A DNA stretch of 64,000 nt from Flavobacterium geliluteum (GTDB taxonomy: Bacteria; Bacteroidota; Bacteroidia; Flavobacteriales; Flavobacteriaceae), in the NCBI RefSeq assembly GCF_017948595.1, contig NZ_JAGFBV010000012.1:1-64000 (forward strand), written 5' to 3'. Made by a program: the position numbers and the translations under genes. Positions 8,071 to 16,682 of this stretch are shown one piece after another; the stretch's first letter is position 1, and each line of letters starts with the position of its first letter. Under the pieces are notes generated by a model that had not been told where the DNA came from, searched no databases, and worked only from the letters and a program-made list of their open reading frames with translations.

Positions 8071-8976
8071 ATGACAAAACATTTTTATTACCTGATTACT
8101 GCACTTATTATCACTTCGTGCGCAACAAAAAACCCTCATAAAATTACCGAAAAAGTATACGATCAGCAACTTAAAACTTTAGAACAACAAATAACAAGCA
8201 AAGAAGTTCAACCAATACCTGCTGTGGCGCCGCTTAGCATAGATTCTCTTTACGCACAACAGCTTCATATTGTGCGAGATTCAATTTCGAAGACAGGATC
8301 GACCGCTTTATTAAATGGTATCAGTACAGAATGGATTGGAACCGTTAATTTTAATTTAAGAAAACCAAGTTTTGTCATCATTCATCATACTGCTCAGGAT
8401 TCTCTAGAGCAAACCATCAATACTTTTACAAAAGTAAAAACACAGGTTAGTGCGCATTATGTAATTTCTGAGAATGGTAAAGTGGTACAAATGCTAAACG
8501 ATTATTTACGAGCTTGGCATGCCGGAAACTCGACTTGGGGAAAAACAACCGATCTTAATTCGACTTCTATCGGGATTGAATTGGACAATAATGGATTTGA
8601 GCCTTTTTCTGAAGCACAAATAAGCAGTTTGGTAGCTCTTTTAACGAAATTAAAAAAAGATTACAACATTCCGACTCAAAATTTTATTGGTCACGCCGAT
8701 ATTGCTCCCGGAAGAAAAACAGATCCGAGTGCTTTGTTTCCGTGGAAAACTTTGGCCGAAAAAGGTTTCGGAATTTGGCAAGATGACGTTTTAGAAGAAG
8801 CGCCCTTTGATTTTAAAATTGAGCCTGCTCTACGTATTATAGGTTACAACACAAAGAACCTTACTGCAGCAATTATGGCTTTTAAATTGCATTACATTCA
8901 AACTGATACTACTTCAGTATTAGATAGAAAAACAATCGATACCATCTATTCTATCTACAAAAAGCAGCTTCAATAA
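8071..8976 (+). CDS. N-acetylmuramoyl-L-alanine amidase lipoprotein, Amidase_2/AmpD-like
   Basis: Cleaves the amide bond between muramic acid and the stem peptide of peptidoglycan. It is a predicted lipoprotein (Cys17 in ITSCAT), so it acts in the periplasm. The Amidase_2 fold is marked by FVIIHHTAQ (His105/106), SAHYVI (His129), TSIGIELDN and GHADIAPGRKTDPS, where His208 and Asp218 would complete the zinc site. A C-terminal segment of about 70 residues (after PWKTL) resembles the helical tail of such amidases. It is followed by a strong terminator. Confidence 0.88.
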   Translation: MTKHFYYLITALIITSCATKNPHKITEKVYDQQLKTLEQQITSKEVQPIPAVAPLSIDSLYAQQLHIVRDSISKTGSTALLNGISTEWIGTVNFNLRKPSFVIIHHTAQDSLEQTINTFTKVKTQVSAHYVISENGKVVQMLNDYLRAWHAGNSTWGKTTDLNSTSIGIELDNNGFEPFSEAQISSLVALLTKLKKDYNIPTQNFIGHADIAPGRKTDPSALFPWKTLAEKGFGIWQDDVLEEAPFDFKIEPALRIIGYNTKNLTAAIMAFKLHYIQTDTTSVLDRKTIDTIYSIYKKQLQ

Positions 8977-8993
8977 AACGTACTAAAAAATAT

Positions 8994-9033
8994 AAAAAAC
9001 ACCTTTCTAAATTAGATCAGAAAGGTGTTTTTT
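8994..9033 (+). terminator. Terminator after the amidase gene
   Basis: Perfect hairpin with arms AAACACCTTTCT and AGAAAGGTGTTT, followed by about ten T. Confidence 0.85.
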
Positions 9034-9185
9034 TTTTACGAAACATCTAACTTTTACTTTTTGTAAATTCTGACTCAAACAACCTAAAATTCTATAAGTT
9101 TACGTCATTACATCATTCTTTTCGGGACTCTTGATCAAACAAAATTCACTACCAATCTATTTTGGTCACTTTACAATTGATGTCA

Positions 9186-9223
9186 ATAAAAAAGCTGCCT
9201 AAACATTATTATGTTTCGACAGC
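9186..9223 (-). terminator. Terminator of the OmpL-like porin gene
   Basis: Imperfect hairpin (GCTG..AAACAT with ATGTTT..CAGC) at 9194-9223, with a T run on the minus strand. A 16-base A homopolymer (9227-9242) lies between it and the stop codon. Confidence 0.65.
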
Positions 9224-9257
9224 TCCAAAAAAAAAAAAAAAATATCAATCTTTGTCT

Positions 9258-10325
9258 CTAGAAAGAGTATGTTGTTGCAAGTAATCCGAAAAATGATCCG
9301 CCAGCTGGTGCACTATCAGTATCTAAAAAGATATCTTCTGAAGCAGCATCATAACGTAACTCAGGGATTATTGTTAATTTACCTACTTTATAATTTAATG
9401 ATATTGTATTCGCAAAAACACTGGAACCATCTAATGTGCCTAAACCAATAGCATCTTTTCCATCAAAATATTCTGCTCTGTAAGCCAAACTTAAACTTGG
9501 TTTGAAAGCATAGCTGGCATATCCTACTACTGAAAACCAATCGCCATCTAACTCACTGTCAAAATCATTTTTAGTTTTTGCATAAGTTGCATTAAAACCT
9601 AATGAAAATGCATCTGTAATAGTTTTTGAAGCCACAAAATCAAACTGAGTTTTGTTGTCATCAAAAGCCGGATTACCGCTTCCTGTTGTAAAATTCAGAT
9701 AAGCACTTCCTGTCTCACCAATATACCCGATTTGCCCCACATACGTTTTTTGTTTTGTACCGGCATCCATCGCCGACTTAAAATCGGTTGGATTTGTAAT
9801 ACCCAACATTGCTGTAAATTTGCCCGAAGTATATTGTGCTTTTATCCCCGTATTAAAAAACGGACCGTATGAGAATGCGTACGACATACTATAGTTTTTG
9901 TTATCTACTGCATCAACTAATTCGTACCCAATATGAGTGCCAAAACTACCCGCTATTACTTTAAATTCATCAGAAATTTGATAAGTGAAATATAATTGTT
10001 TTATTAAAAATTTTGCATTGATATCTTTATCTGTTGTTTCATTATATGAAAACTCTCCTGCTCTTTTTCCAAAACCCAAATCTACAAATACAGATGCTTT
10101 TCCAAATGTGTGTGATGCTTCTATAGAAGCCATTCCTAGTTCAAAAGAATCTTGTGAGTTTGTAAAACTCGTCAAACCATTCATTTGTTTGGCAAAATCA
10201 TACTTATAGTAGGCATCCGCAGACCCTGCAAAAGTGGTCGCTGGCGAAACTGCCGTTTCTTCTTCTTGGGCGATAGCAAAAGAACTTGTTAACATCGCGG
10301 CAAAAATGTGTAATACTTTTTTCAT
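9258..10325 (-). CDS. Outer membrane porin, OmpL-like beta-barrel (bbp2 type)
   Basis: 355 residues with a signal peptide ending at IAQ and an N-terminal FAGSADAYYKYDFAKQ that is typical of the Bacteroidota putative beta-barrel porin-2 family. The body is a series of alternating amphipathic strands, and it ends in SFFGLLATTYSF with a terminal Phe as expected for BAM-dependent insertion. In related genomes such porins often sit beside nitrogen or ammonium transport genes; nothing like that is in this window. The gene is monocistronic, with a long AT-rich region upstream. Confidence 0.8.
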   Translation of the reverse strand: MKKVLHIFAAMLTSSFAIAQEEETAVSPATTFAGSADAYYKYDFAKQMNGLTSFTNSQDSFELGMASIEASHTFGKASVFVDLGFGKRAGEFSYNETTDKDINAKFLIKQLYFTYQISDEFKVIAGSFGTHIGYELVDAVDNKNYSMSYAFSYGPFFNTGIKAQYTSGKFTAMLGITNPTDFKSAMDAGTKQKTYVGQIGYIGETGSAYLNFTTGSGNPAFDDNKTQFDFVASKTITDAFSLGFNATYAKTKNDFDSELDGDWFSVVGYASYAFKPSLSLAYRAEYFDGKDAIGLGTLDGSSVFANTISLNYKVGKLTIIPELRYDAASEDIFLDTDSAPAGGSFFGLLATTYSF

Positions 10326-10940
10326 GTTTTAATTGGTTTTTAGTTAATATTGGTTCTGGTTAGTTAATCCTTCTTATATCTAGTGACAGTATAAATCATT
10401 ATTTAAAACATTATTTTTTATTCCTAAAAACACCACCATTTTCATTAGCGAATTTATTAACTTTTGTATCATCACAAGAATCCAAAAGTACTTTTTTGAT
10501 GATTTGATGCAAGAATTATGGATTACAAAAATTTAGTATTCAATAATCGTTATTTCATATTATTTAGGATTTGTTTTTGAAAATTCAATAACTAAATTTC
10601 ATAAAAAACATATAAAAATTTAGGGTTATAATTAAAAAATAAGATTATTTAAACACAAAAAAGCCTTTTTAAAATTATAAAATTCCATTTTACCCTAAAA
10701 AAATATGGGGTATAATTTTAATTAATAAAAAATTGATTAAAATAAAACAGATTTAATTAAAACATAATTTACATTTTACCGAAGTTAAAATTCTTACAAA
10801 AAAATATCCTTCAAATTACAAAAAAAGGATCCTTAATTAGTACTATACAAATTACCAAAAACAAAAAAACTGCTCTAAACAGAACAGATTTCGTTTTAAC
10901 AAAATGCAAAGCACATTTTGAAGATTACAATAATTTAAAA
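10326..10940. other. Long AT-rich intergenic region
   Basis: About 615 bases with no credible ORF or RNA gene. It holds a direct repeat TAGTTAAT at 10341 and 10361 (20 bases apart) in the presumed porin leader. It also holds an isolated palindrome TACCC...GGGTA near 10692-10715. No clear promoter could be assigned. Confidence 0.4.
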
Positions 10941-10978
10941 TCAAAAAAACTCCGAACGCATAACGCATCCGGAGTTTT
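10941..10978 (-). terminator. Terminator of the DUF1573 gene
   Basis: Arms AAAACTCCG (10946-10954) and CGGAGTTTT (10970-10978) with a 15-base loop, and a T run on the minus strand. Confidence 0.75.
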
Positions 10979-11004
10979 CACCTTTATATAATCAACCTTA
11001 TATC

Positions 11005-11418
11005 TTAGATTACGGTTCCTTTTAGAGTAAGCACTTTGGGCGTAGCCTCTGCATTTGTAGTAACTGTAACTGTTTTTGTAAAGGCACCCTTATTTGCTGC
11101 ATTGTAAGTAGCCGTGATTTTTGCTGTTTTTCCAGGAAGAATCGGTTCCTTGGTATAATCTGTCGCCGTGCAGCCGCAAGAGCCAACCACATTGGTCACT
11201 ACAATCGCTGTATTTCCAGAATTCTTAAATTCAAAAACAATAGCTTTTGGTTTTCCTTGCGGAATTTCACCAACATCAACACTTTCTGTTTTCCAGACAA
11301 TAGCTGTACCCAAAGTTGTGTTATTCTTCTTAGCAATCAAATATTCTACCGGTGAGATTGTCGCAAAAGACATTAATCCCAAGGCCAAAGCCAACATTGT
11401 AATCTTGATCATTTTCAT
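11005..11418 (-). CDS. DUF1573 domain periplasmic protein
   Basis: 137 residues with a signal peptide followed by one immunoglobulin-like DUF1573 domain: DVGEIPQGKPKAIVFEFKNSG, then NVVGSCGCTATDYTKEPILPG and TVTTNAEATPKVLTLKGTV. The SCGCT motif is characteristic. The role of these domains is unknown; they occur in many Bacteroidota surface and periplasmic proteins. It is divergent from the histidine kinase gene, and tandem TTGTTAATG repeats lie between them, so it may belong to the same regulon. Confidence 0.85.
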   Translation of the reverse strand: MKMIKITMLALALGLMSFATISPVEYLIAKKNNTTLGTAIVWKTESVDVGEIPQGKPKAIVFEFKNSGNTAIVVTNVVGSCGCTATDYTKEPILPGKTAKITATYNAANKGAFTKTVTVTTNAEATPKVLTLKGTVI

Positions 11419-11488
11419 AGTTATTTATTTAATGGTTAAAGTTCTTGTTATTCTCTATAGCAAAAGTACTTATGACCTTCTACAATCG

Positions 11489-11531
11489 CTGTTAACCGCT
11501 TTCAAATGTTTGTTAATGACTTGTTAATGGG
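11489..11531. promoter_or_regulatory. Tandem 11-base repeats, probable response-regulator operator
   Basis: TTGTTAATG occurs at 11510 and again at 11521, exactly 11 bases apart. A related CTGTTAAC begins at 11489, 21 bases before the first. OmpR/PhoB-type regulators bind direct repeats spaced by about one helical turn, and the gene pair downstream encodes such a regulator. The repeats end 22 bases before the -7 box at 11554, where an activator touching RNA polymerase would bind. Confidence 0.55.
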
Positions 11532-11553
11532 AGTTTTTAAATCTATTTTTGAT

Positions 11554-11561
11554 TAATATTG
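11554..11561 (+). promoter_or_regulatory. -7 element of the kinase-regulator operon
   Basis: TAATATTG followed by CACT, 19 bases before the TTG start; seven of eight positions fit TAnnTTTG. There is no TTG at the -33 position, consistent with a need for an activator. Confidence 0.45.
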
Positions 11562-11580
11562 CACTTCTAAATCCTTTTGT

Positions 11581-12843
11581 TTGAAAATAAATAAACTCAA
11601 TAGCATCATTATTCTCGGACTTGTAGCCATCATAGGAATATTGATTGCACAGTTATTGTGGACAAAAGAGGCTTTTACTTTAGAGCAAAAAAAGTTAAGC
11701 CAGAAAACACATATTGCTTTGCTGGAAGTTGCCAAAAAACTATACGAAGGCACTAATCATGAATTACCCGCACAAAATCCGGTGCAAAAAATAGCCAATG
11801 ACTACTATATTGTAAACATCGACAATGATTTTGAACCTGATATTCTGGAATTTTATCTAAAATCTGAGTTCAAAAAAATGAATATTACGACAGATTTTGA
11901 ATACGCCATGTACAACTGTCAAAGCGACGAAATGATTTATGGCAATTATATTTCGCTATCCGAAAAAAGCAAAGCAAAACAGTCTGTTTATTTTCCAAAA
12001 CATCAAAATTTGATTTATTATTTTGCTGTGCGATTCCCAAACGAAACAAGTTATCTTTTTAGTTCGATGCGTTTTTGGTTTGTACTTTCGATCATGCTTA
12101 TTTTTATTCTGTTAATTTATGTGTACTCCATTTTTACGCTTTTGCAGCAAAAAAAATACTCGGAATTGCAGCGTGATTTCATCAATAATATGACTCATGA
12201 GTTCAAAACACCTTTATCTTCTATTCTCATTGCCTCTAAATACTTGATCGAGCAAAATCCGATTAAAGAAGATAAAAAATTGCATACTTATACGGACATT
12301 ATTATCAATCAGAGTAATAAATTGAATAGTCATATCGAAAAAATTCTGAATGTTGCCAAATCAGATTATACAGCATTAGAATTAAAAATCGAAAGCGTCC
12401 TGATCGTACCAGTTCTCGAAGAAGCCATTCAAAACATTCAATTAAAATATCCTGACGCTAACATTACAATCGAATCAAATACTGATGATCATCAGATAGC
12501 AACCGATATTTTTCATTTTTCCAATTTAGTGTATAATTTACTCGACAATGCCGTAAAATATTGTGATTCTCAACCCGAAATTTTGATTCGGATTACAATC
12601 GAAAATCAAATTTTAAAATTAGAATTCATCGATAACGGGATCGGAATTACAATTAAAAATATTCCGTTTATATTTGATAAATTTTACCGCATTCAAAACT
12701 CAAAAAGCAACGAAGTCAATGGATTTGGACTCGGTTTGTACTATGTAAAAAAGATTTGCACCTTACAAAGCTGGAAAATTGCGGCCTCAAACAACAGCGT
12801 AAACGGAACTACGATTACTTTATCAATTCCTTATAAAAAATGA
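11581..12843 (+). CDS. Membrane sensor histidine kinase
   Basis: 420 residues. Two membrane helices (about 8-27 and 164-186) flank a periplasmic sensor region of about 135 residues with no recognised domain. These are followed by a HisKA dimerisation domain with the phospho-acceptor His206 (NNMTHEFKTPLSS) and a HATPase domain (N box LLDNAVKYC, G1 box FIDNGIGI, G2 box GFGLGLYYV). The start must be TTG: the first helix begins eight residues in, and the next ATG (Met100) would remove it. Its stop overlaps the regulator start by four bases (ATGA), so the pair is translationally coupled. The signal is unknown. Confidence 0.92.
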   Translation: MKINKLNSIIILGLVAIIGILIAQLLWTKEAFTLEQKKLSQKTHIALLEVAKKLYEGTNHELPAQNPVQKIANDYYIVNIDNDFEPDILEFYLKSEFKKMNITTDFEYAMYNCQSDEMIYGNYISLSEKSKAKQSVYFPKHQNLIYYFAVRFPNETSYLFSSMRFWFVLSIMLIFILLIYVYSIFTLLQQKKYSELQRDFINNMTHEFKTPLSSILIASKYLIEQNPIKEDKKLHTYTDIIINQSNKLNSHIEKILNVAKSDYTALELKIESVLIVPVLEEAIQNIQLKYPDANITIESNTDDHQIATDIFHFSNLVYNLLDNAVKYCDSQPEILIRITIENQILKLEFIDNGIGITIKNIPFIFDKFYRIQNSKSNEVNGFGLGLYYVKKICTLQSWKIAASNNSVNGTTITLSIPYKK

Positions 12844-13526
12844 AAAAAATCAGAATTCTTTATGCCGAAGACGATGAAACGTTATCTTTTTTAACCAAAG
12901 ACATTTTGGAGCAAAACAATTATGAGGTTGTACATTGCTGCGAAGGAAAATCAGCTTTCGAAACTTTTAAAAAAGAAGATTTTGACATTTGCATTTTTGA
13001 TATTATGATGCCAAAAATGGATGGCTTTGAATTGGCAACCGAAATTAGAAAACTCGATAATTATGTCCCTATTATTTTTCTATCAGCTAGAACTTTAAAA
13101 GAAGATCGCATAAAAGGATTGCGTTTGGGCGCCGATGATTATCTCGTAAAACCTTTCAGCATTGAAGAATTGCTCTTAAAAATTGAAATCTTCTTAAAAA
13201 GAGTGCAAAAAAATATTACTCTTGAAAAATCGCTTTATGAAATTGGAAAATACCAATTTGATACTAAAAATTTTATTCTTTTTAATGATCATGAAAAAAT
13301 TGGCCTCACTCAGCGCGAATCAGAACTCCTCAAATTATTTCTTGACAACAAAAATAAAGTTTTAAAAAGAGAACAGATTCTGATGTCATTATGGGGAACT
13401 GATGATTATTTTATGGGACGAAGTCTGGATGTTTTTATTTCACGTTTACGAAAAATTCTAATTAGCGAAAGCGGAATCGCAATAGAAAACCTGCACGGAA
13501 TTGGATTTCGATTTTCAATGGTGTAA
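12840..13526 (+). CDS. OmpR/PhoB-family response regulator
   Basis: 228 residues. The receiver domain has the acidic pair Glu10-Asp11-Asp12, phospho-acceptor Asp54 (IFDIMMPKMDGFE) and Lys in YLVKPF. The C-terminal winged helix contains LTQRESELLKLF and GRSLDVFISRLRKIL. It is the partner of the kinase immediately upstream (ATGA overlap). The tandem TTGTTAATG repeats before the operon are a plausible binding site, implying autoregulation. Confidence 0.94.
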   Translation: MKKIRILYAEDDETLSFLTKDILEQNNYEVVHCCEGKSAFETFKKEDFDICIFDIMMPKMDGFELATEIRKLDNYVPIIFLSARTLKEDRIKGLRLGADDYLVKPFSIEELLLKIEIFLKRVQKNITLEKSLYEIGKYQFDTKNFILFNDHEKIGLTQRESELLKLFLDNKNKVLKREQILMSLWGTDDYFMGRSLDVFISRLRKILISESGIAIENLHGIGFRFSMV

Positions 13527-13579
13527 TAATTTTTCATTATCACTATTTTTCGTAAATTTAATATCTAATTATTTCAAAT

Positions 13580-14344
13580 ATGAAATTACATCATTTACGA
13601 AACGCTACTTTAATCATAGAAACAGAAGATCACGTAATTTTGGTAGATCCAATGTTGGGAAAGAGAAAAACGATTGCTCCTTTTACATTATTTCGCTACC
13701 CACCTAAAAGAAACCCTTTGGTGATGCTGCCTCGCAATAGCAAAGATATCCTAAACCGTGTCACACATTGCTTGATAACTCATTTACATCCTGATCATAT
13801 TGACAAAAGAGGAGAGATTTTTTTAAGGAGAAAAAACACTCCAGTAATCTGTAGTACCAAAGACGAAAAAGCGTTACTAAAAAGAGGCTTAAACATCTCT
13901 CAAACCTTAAATTATGGTGAAGAACAATTTTTTTTAGAAGGTAAAATTACAGGAATTCCAGCCATTCACGGTTATGGATTTATTGCAAAATTGATGGGCA
14001 ATGTGATGGGTTTTTATATTGAATTGCCTAACGAAAAATCAATTTATATAAGCTCCGACACCATTTTTACAAAACATGTAGAAAAAATTTTAATCGAAAA
14101 AAAACCAGACATTGCTGTTGTCGCCTGCGGAACAGCAAGACTTGACATCGGACAACCTCTTTTAATGAAAATGGATGATATCTTAAAATTTGTAGCACTG
14201 GCACCCAATAAAGTGCTTGCAAATCATCTCGAAGCTCTCAACCATTGTCCCACAACCCGGGAAGAATTGAAACTGGCACTTGAAAAAAACAATCTTCTCG
14301 AAAAAGTTGCCATTCCGCTTGACGGAGAAAGTGTTGATTACTAA
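13580..14344 (+). CDS. MBL-fold metallo-hydrolase, UlaG-like
   Basis: 254 residues of the metallo-beta-lactamase superfamily. The metal motif HxHxDH is THLHPDHID (His68, His70, Asp72, His73). Further likely ligands are His in PAIHGYG, Asp in ISSDTIF and His in LANHLEALNH. The N-terminal MKLHHLRNATLIIETEDHVILVDPM layout is shared with Lactamase_B_3/UlaG-like enzymes. The substrate is unknown. It ends base-to-base with the radical SAM gene on the opposite strand (stop codons TAA and TTA abut at 14344/14345), with no terminator between. Confidence 0.83.
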   Translation: MKLHHLRNATLIIETEDHVILVDPMLGKRKTIAPFTLFRYPPKRNPLVMLPRNSKDILNRVTHCLITHLHPDHIDKRGEIFLRRKNTPVICSTKDEKALLKRGLNISQTLNYGEEQFFLEGKITGIPAIHGYGFIAKLMGNVMGFYIELPNEKSIYISSDTIFTKHVEKILIEKKPDIAVVACGTARLDIGQPLLMKMDDILKFVALAPNKVLANHLEALNHCPTTREELKLALEKNNLLEKVAIPLDGESVDY

Positions 14345-16567
14345 TTATAAAACCAGCAAACCAAATTCGCGTAACGTATTAATGGGTTTCGAATACCAAA
14401 ATAGTTCGAAATCCTCTAATTGCATTTCAAAATCATTTTTTACTTCTTGAAAAGTATAATTTTTTGTATTTGAAATAGCAGTTTTTTGTAAAATTTGAAC
14501 CAGCCATTCACCCTCACTTTTATTGGTTTGAATAACAAAACTTTCTTTTTTATCATGAAAAGTCAGCGCCATCATTTCCCAGGTTTGACCTTTTTTTGAT
14601 TTTGTAAAATACTCAACAAGTGGCTTTCCGCCCAGCCAAACCACTTTTGTATTTGGTTTTGTGTCGAAGTGGTTTTGTTCTTCAAGCGCATTAAAAATAA
14701 AATCGGGATGAATTTTAGTCTTTGGAATTTTAAAATCAAACCAATCTTGCAACTCATAATCAAAACAGATACCGTGCATGAAATTAAAAAGTGATTTTTT
14801 TAGTCCGAAACTAAATTTATTGTGGTCAATACCAGTAGCATCGGTATAATCAATATCATTATTGGCAAAAGTTCCGATAATTTCGGTTGTTTTTGTCACG
14901 CCAAATTTCTCCGGATACAACCCAACAGGACTGTGCGCTGTCATTGCAAATTGATGCCAAAAACCAGATTGCAAAACGCCCGCTTCAAACAACTGACGCA
15001 CCATTTCGAGACTATCTACCGTTTCCTGAACCGTTTGTGTCGGATAACCGTACATTAAATAAGCATGTACCATAATCCCTGCTTCTGTAAAATTGCTCGT
15101 CACTTTTGCTACTTGTTCAACTGTAACACCTTTGTCAATTAATTTCAGTAAACGATCAGAAGCTACCTCTAAACCGCCCGAAACAGCAATACAACCGGAA
15201 GCCTTTAAGAGCAAACACAGATCTTTAGAAAAGCTTTTTTCGAATCGAATGTTCGTCCACCAGGTTACCGCTAATTTTCGACGAAGAATTTCCAGAGCCA
15301 AGGCACGCATCAAAGCTGGCGGCGCTGCTTCATCGACAAAATGAAAGCCATTTTGTCCCGTTTGAAGCATCATTTCTTCTATGCGATCGCAAAGCAAATT
15401 GGCTGCCACGGGCTCATAAACTTTTATGTAATCGAGCGAAATATCGCAAAAAGTACATTTTCCCCAATAACATCCGTGTGCCATTGTAAGCTTATTCCAT
15501 CGGCCGTCACTCCACATTCTATGCATCGGATTTACGATTTCGATAACAGAAATATATTTATCCAAAGGCAAACCTGAATAATCCGGAGTCCCGACTTGTG
15601 ATTGTTTGTAATCCTGTTTTAAAGAATTATTTTTATAGACAACACTGCCATTTTCCAGTAGAAAAGTTCTTTTATAAGAATTAGCATTTGAATTTTCTAA
15701 ATTAAAGATTAACTCTTCTATTGGTACTTCCCCATCATCCAAAGTAATAAAATCGAAAAATTCGAAAACACGAGAATCAGAAAGAGAACGCAATTCGGTA
15801 TTCGGAAAACCGCCTCCCATCGAAATTTTAATATTCGGATGATGCTTTTTTACCCATTGTGCACATCGAAAAGCGCTGTATAAATTCCCTGGAAAGGGAA
15901 CAGAAATTAAAAACAATGTGGGTTTTATTTCCTCAATTTTGACTTTTAAAAGCGACATTAAAATTGAATCAATGTACGTTAGTTTTTGTTGTAAAGCGCT
16001 GTACAATTCATCAAAAGAATTGGCACTTCGCCCCAAACGTTCGGCATATCGGCTAAAACCAAAATTTTCATCGACACATTCTACAATAAAATCCGAAATA
16101 TCTTCTAGGTACAAAGTTGCCAAATGCTTGGCTTTGTCCTGCGTCCCCATGGTCCCAAAAGCCCAATCGAGTTCTTCGAGCTGCGCAAAACGAGAAGCTT
16201 CCGGCAAAAAATCTTCCTGACAAATCTGCAAAGCCAAAGTTGGGTTTTTTCCCTGCAAAAACAGAATTACAGCATCAATGCTCTTGATGTATTCATCCTG
16301 TAAAGCAAAAATACGTTTCGAATTATCGGAGACTTCAGGATTTGAAACTTCAAATTTGGAACTTGAAACCTGAAACAAATCAATCAACCCTTTCTTCGAA
16401 AACAATTCTAATATCACATCAATACCTAAATCCGCCTGAACCGATTCAATATTTTTTGTATTTAGAAATCCTTTTATATACGCTGTTGCGGGATACGGCG
16501 TATTCAATTGTGTAAAAGGAGGCGTGATGACGAATAGTTTGGTTTTCAAAAGAAATATTTTTTGCAA
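14345..16567 (-). CDS. B12-binding-type radical SAM protein
   Basis: 740 residues. The N-terminal half resembles the cobalamin-binding arrangement of B12 radical SAM enzymes: FVITPPFTQLNTPYPATAYIKG start, LISVPFPGNLYSAFRCAQWVK, and GGGFPNTELR for the nucleotide loop. The radical SAM centre is Cys366/371/374 in HGCYWGKCTFC, with CX4CX2C spacing rather than CX3CX2C, followed by HFVDEAAPP and AYLMYGYPTQT. The reaction and substrate are unknown. No biosynthetic partner genes are adjacent, so it seems to act alone. Confidence 0.78.
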   Translation of the reverse strand: MQKIFLLKTKLFVITPPFTQLNTPYPATAYIKGFLNTKNIESVQADLGIDVILELFSKKGLIDLFQVSSSKFEVSNPEVSDNSKRIFALQDEYIKSIDAVILFLQGKNPTLALQICQEDFLPEASRFAQLEELDWAFGTMGTQDKAKHLATLYLEDISDFIVECVDENFGFSRYAERLGRSANSFDELYSALQQKLTYIDSILMSLLKVKIEEIKPTLFLISVPFPGNLYSAFRCAQWVKKHHPNIKISMGGGFPNTELRSLSDSRVFEFFDFITLDDGEVPIEELIFNLENSNANSYKRTFLLENGSVVYKNNSLKQDYKQSQVGTPDYSGLPLDKYISVIEIVNPMHRMWSDGRWNKLTMAHGCYWGKCTFCDISLDYIKVYEPVAANLLCDRIEEMMLQTGQNGFHFVDEAAPPALMRALALEILRRKLAVTWWTNIRFEKSFSKDLCLLLKASGCIAVSGGLEVASDRLLKLIDKGVTVEQVAKVTSNFTEAGIMVHAYLMYGYPTQTVQETVDSLEMVRQLFEAGVLQSGFWHQFAMTAHSPVGLYPEKFGVTKTTEIIGTFANNDIDYTDATGIDHNKFSFGLKKSLFNFMHGICFDYELQDWFDFKIPKTKIHPDFIFNALEEQNHFDTKPNTKVVWLGGKPLVEYFTKSKKGQTWEMMALTFHDKKESFVIQTNKSEGEWLVQILQKTAISNTKNYTFQEVKNDFEMQLEDFELFWYSKPINTLREFGLLVL

Positions 16568-16619
16568 AAATACGGGATATTTGGATGATTTTGAAGAAAA
16601 GATTTATATCATACAAAAT

Positions 16620-16656
16620 CTCAAACCTTTAAAAAAATAACTCTGAAAGGTTTGAG
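16620..16656 (-). terminator. Hairpin downstream of the MHS transporter gene
   Basis: CTCAAACCTTT (16620-16630) pairs perfectly with AAAGGTTTGAG (16646-16656). It lies 27 bases past the transporter stop. The T run on the minus strand is weak, so termination is likely but not certain. Confidence 0.5.
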
Positions 16657-16682
16657 GGGTTTTAAAAATAGAAATCAGTATT

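Noticed and set aside
10341..10368. TAGTTAAT direct repeat (20-base spacing) as an operator of the porin
   Set aside because: Only two weak AT-rich copies, in the presumed leader, with spacing that is not a whole number of helical turns; kept as a note only.
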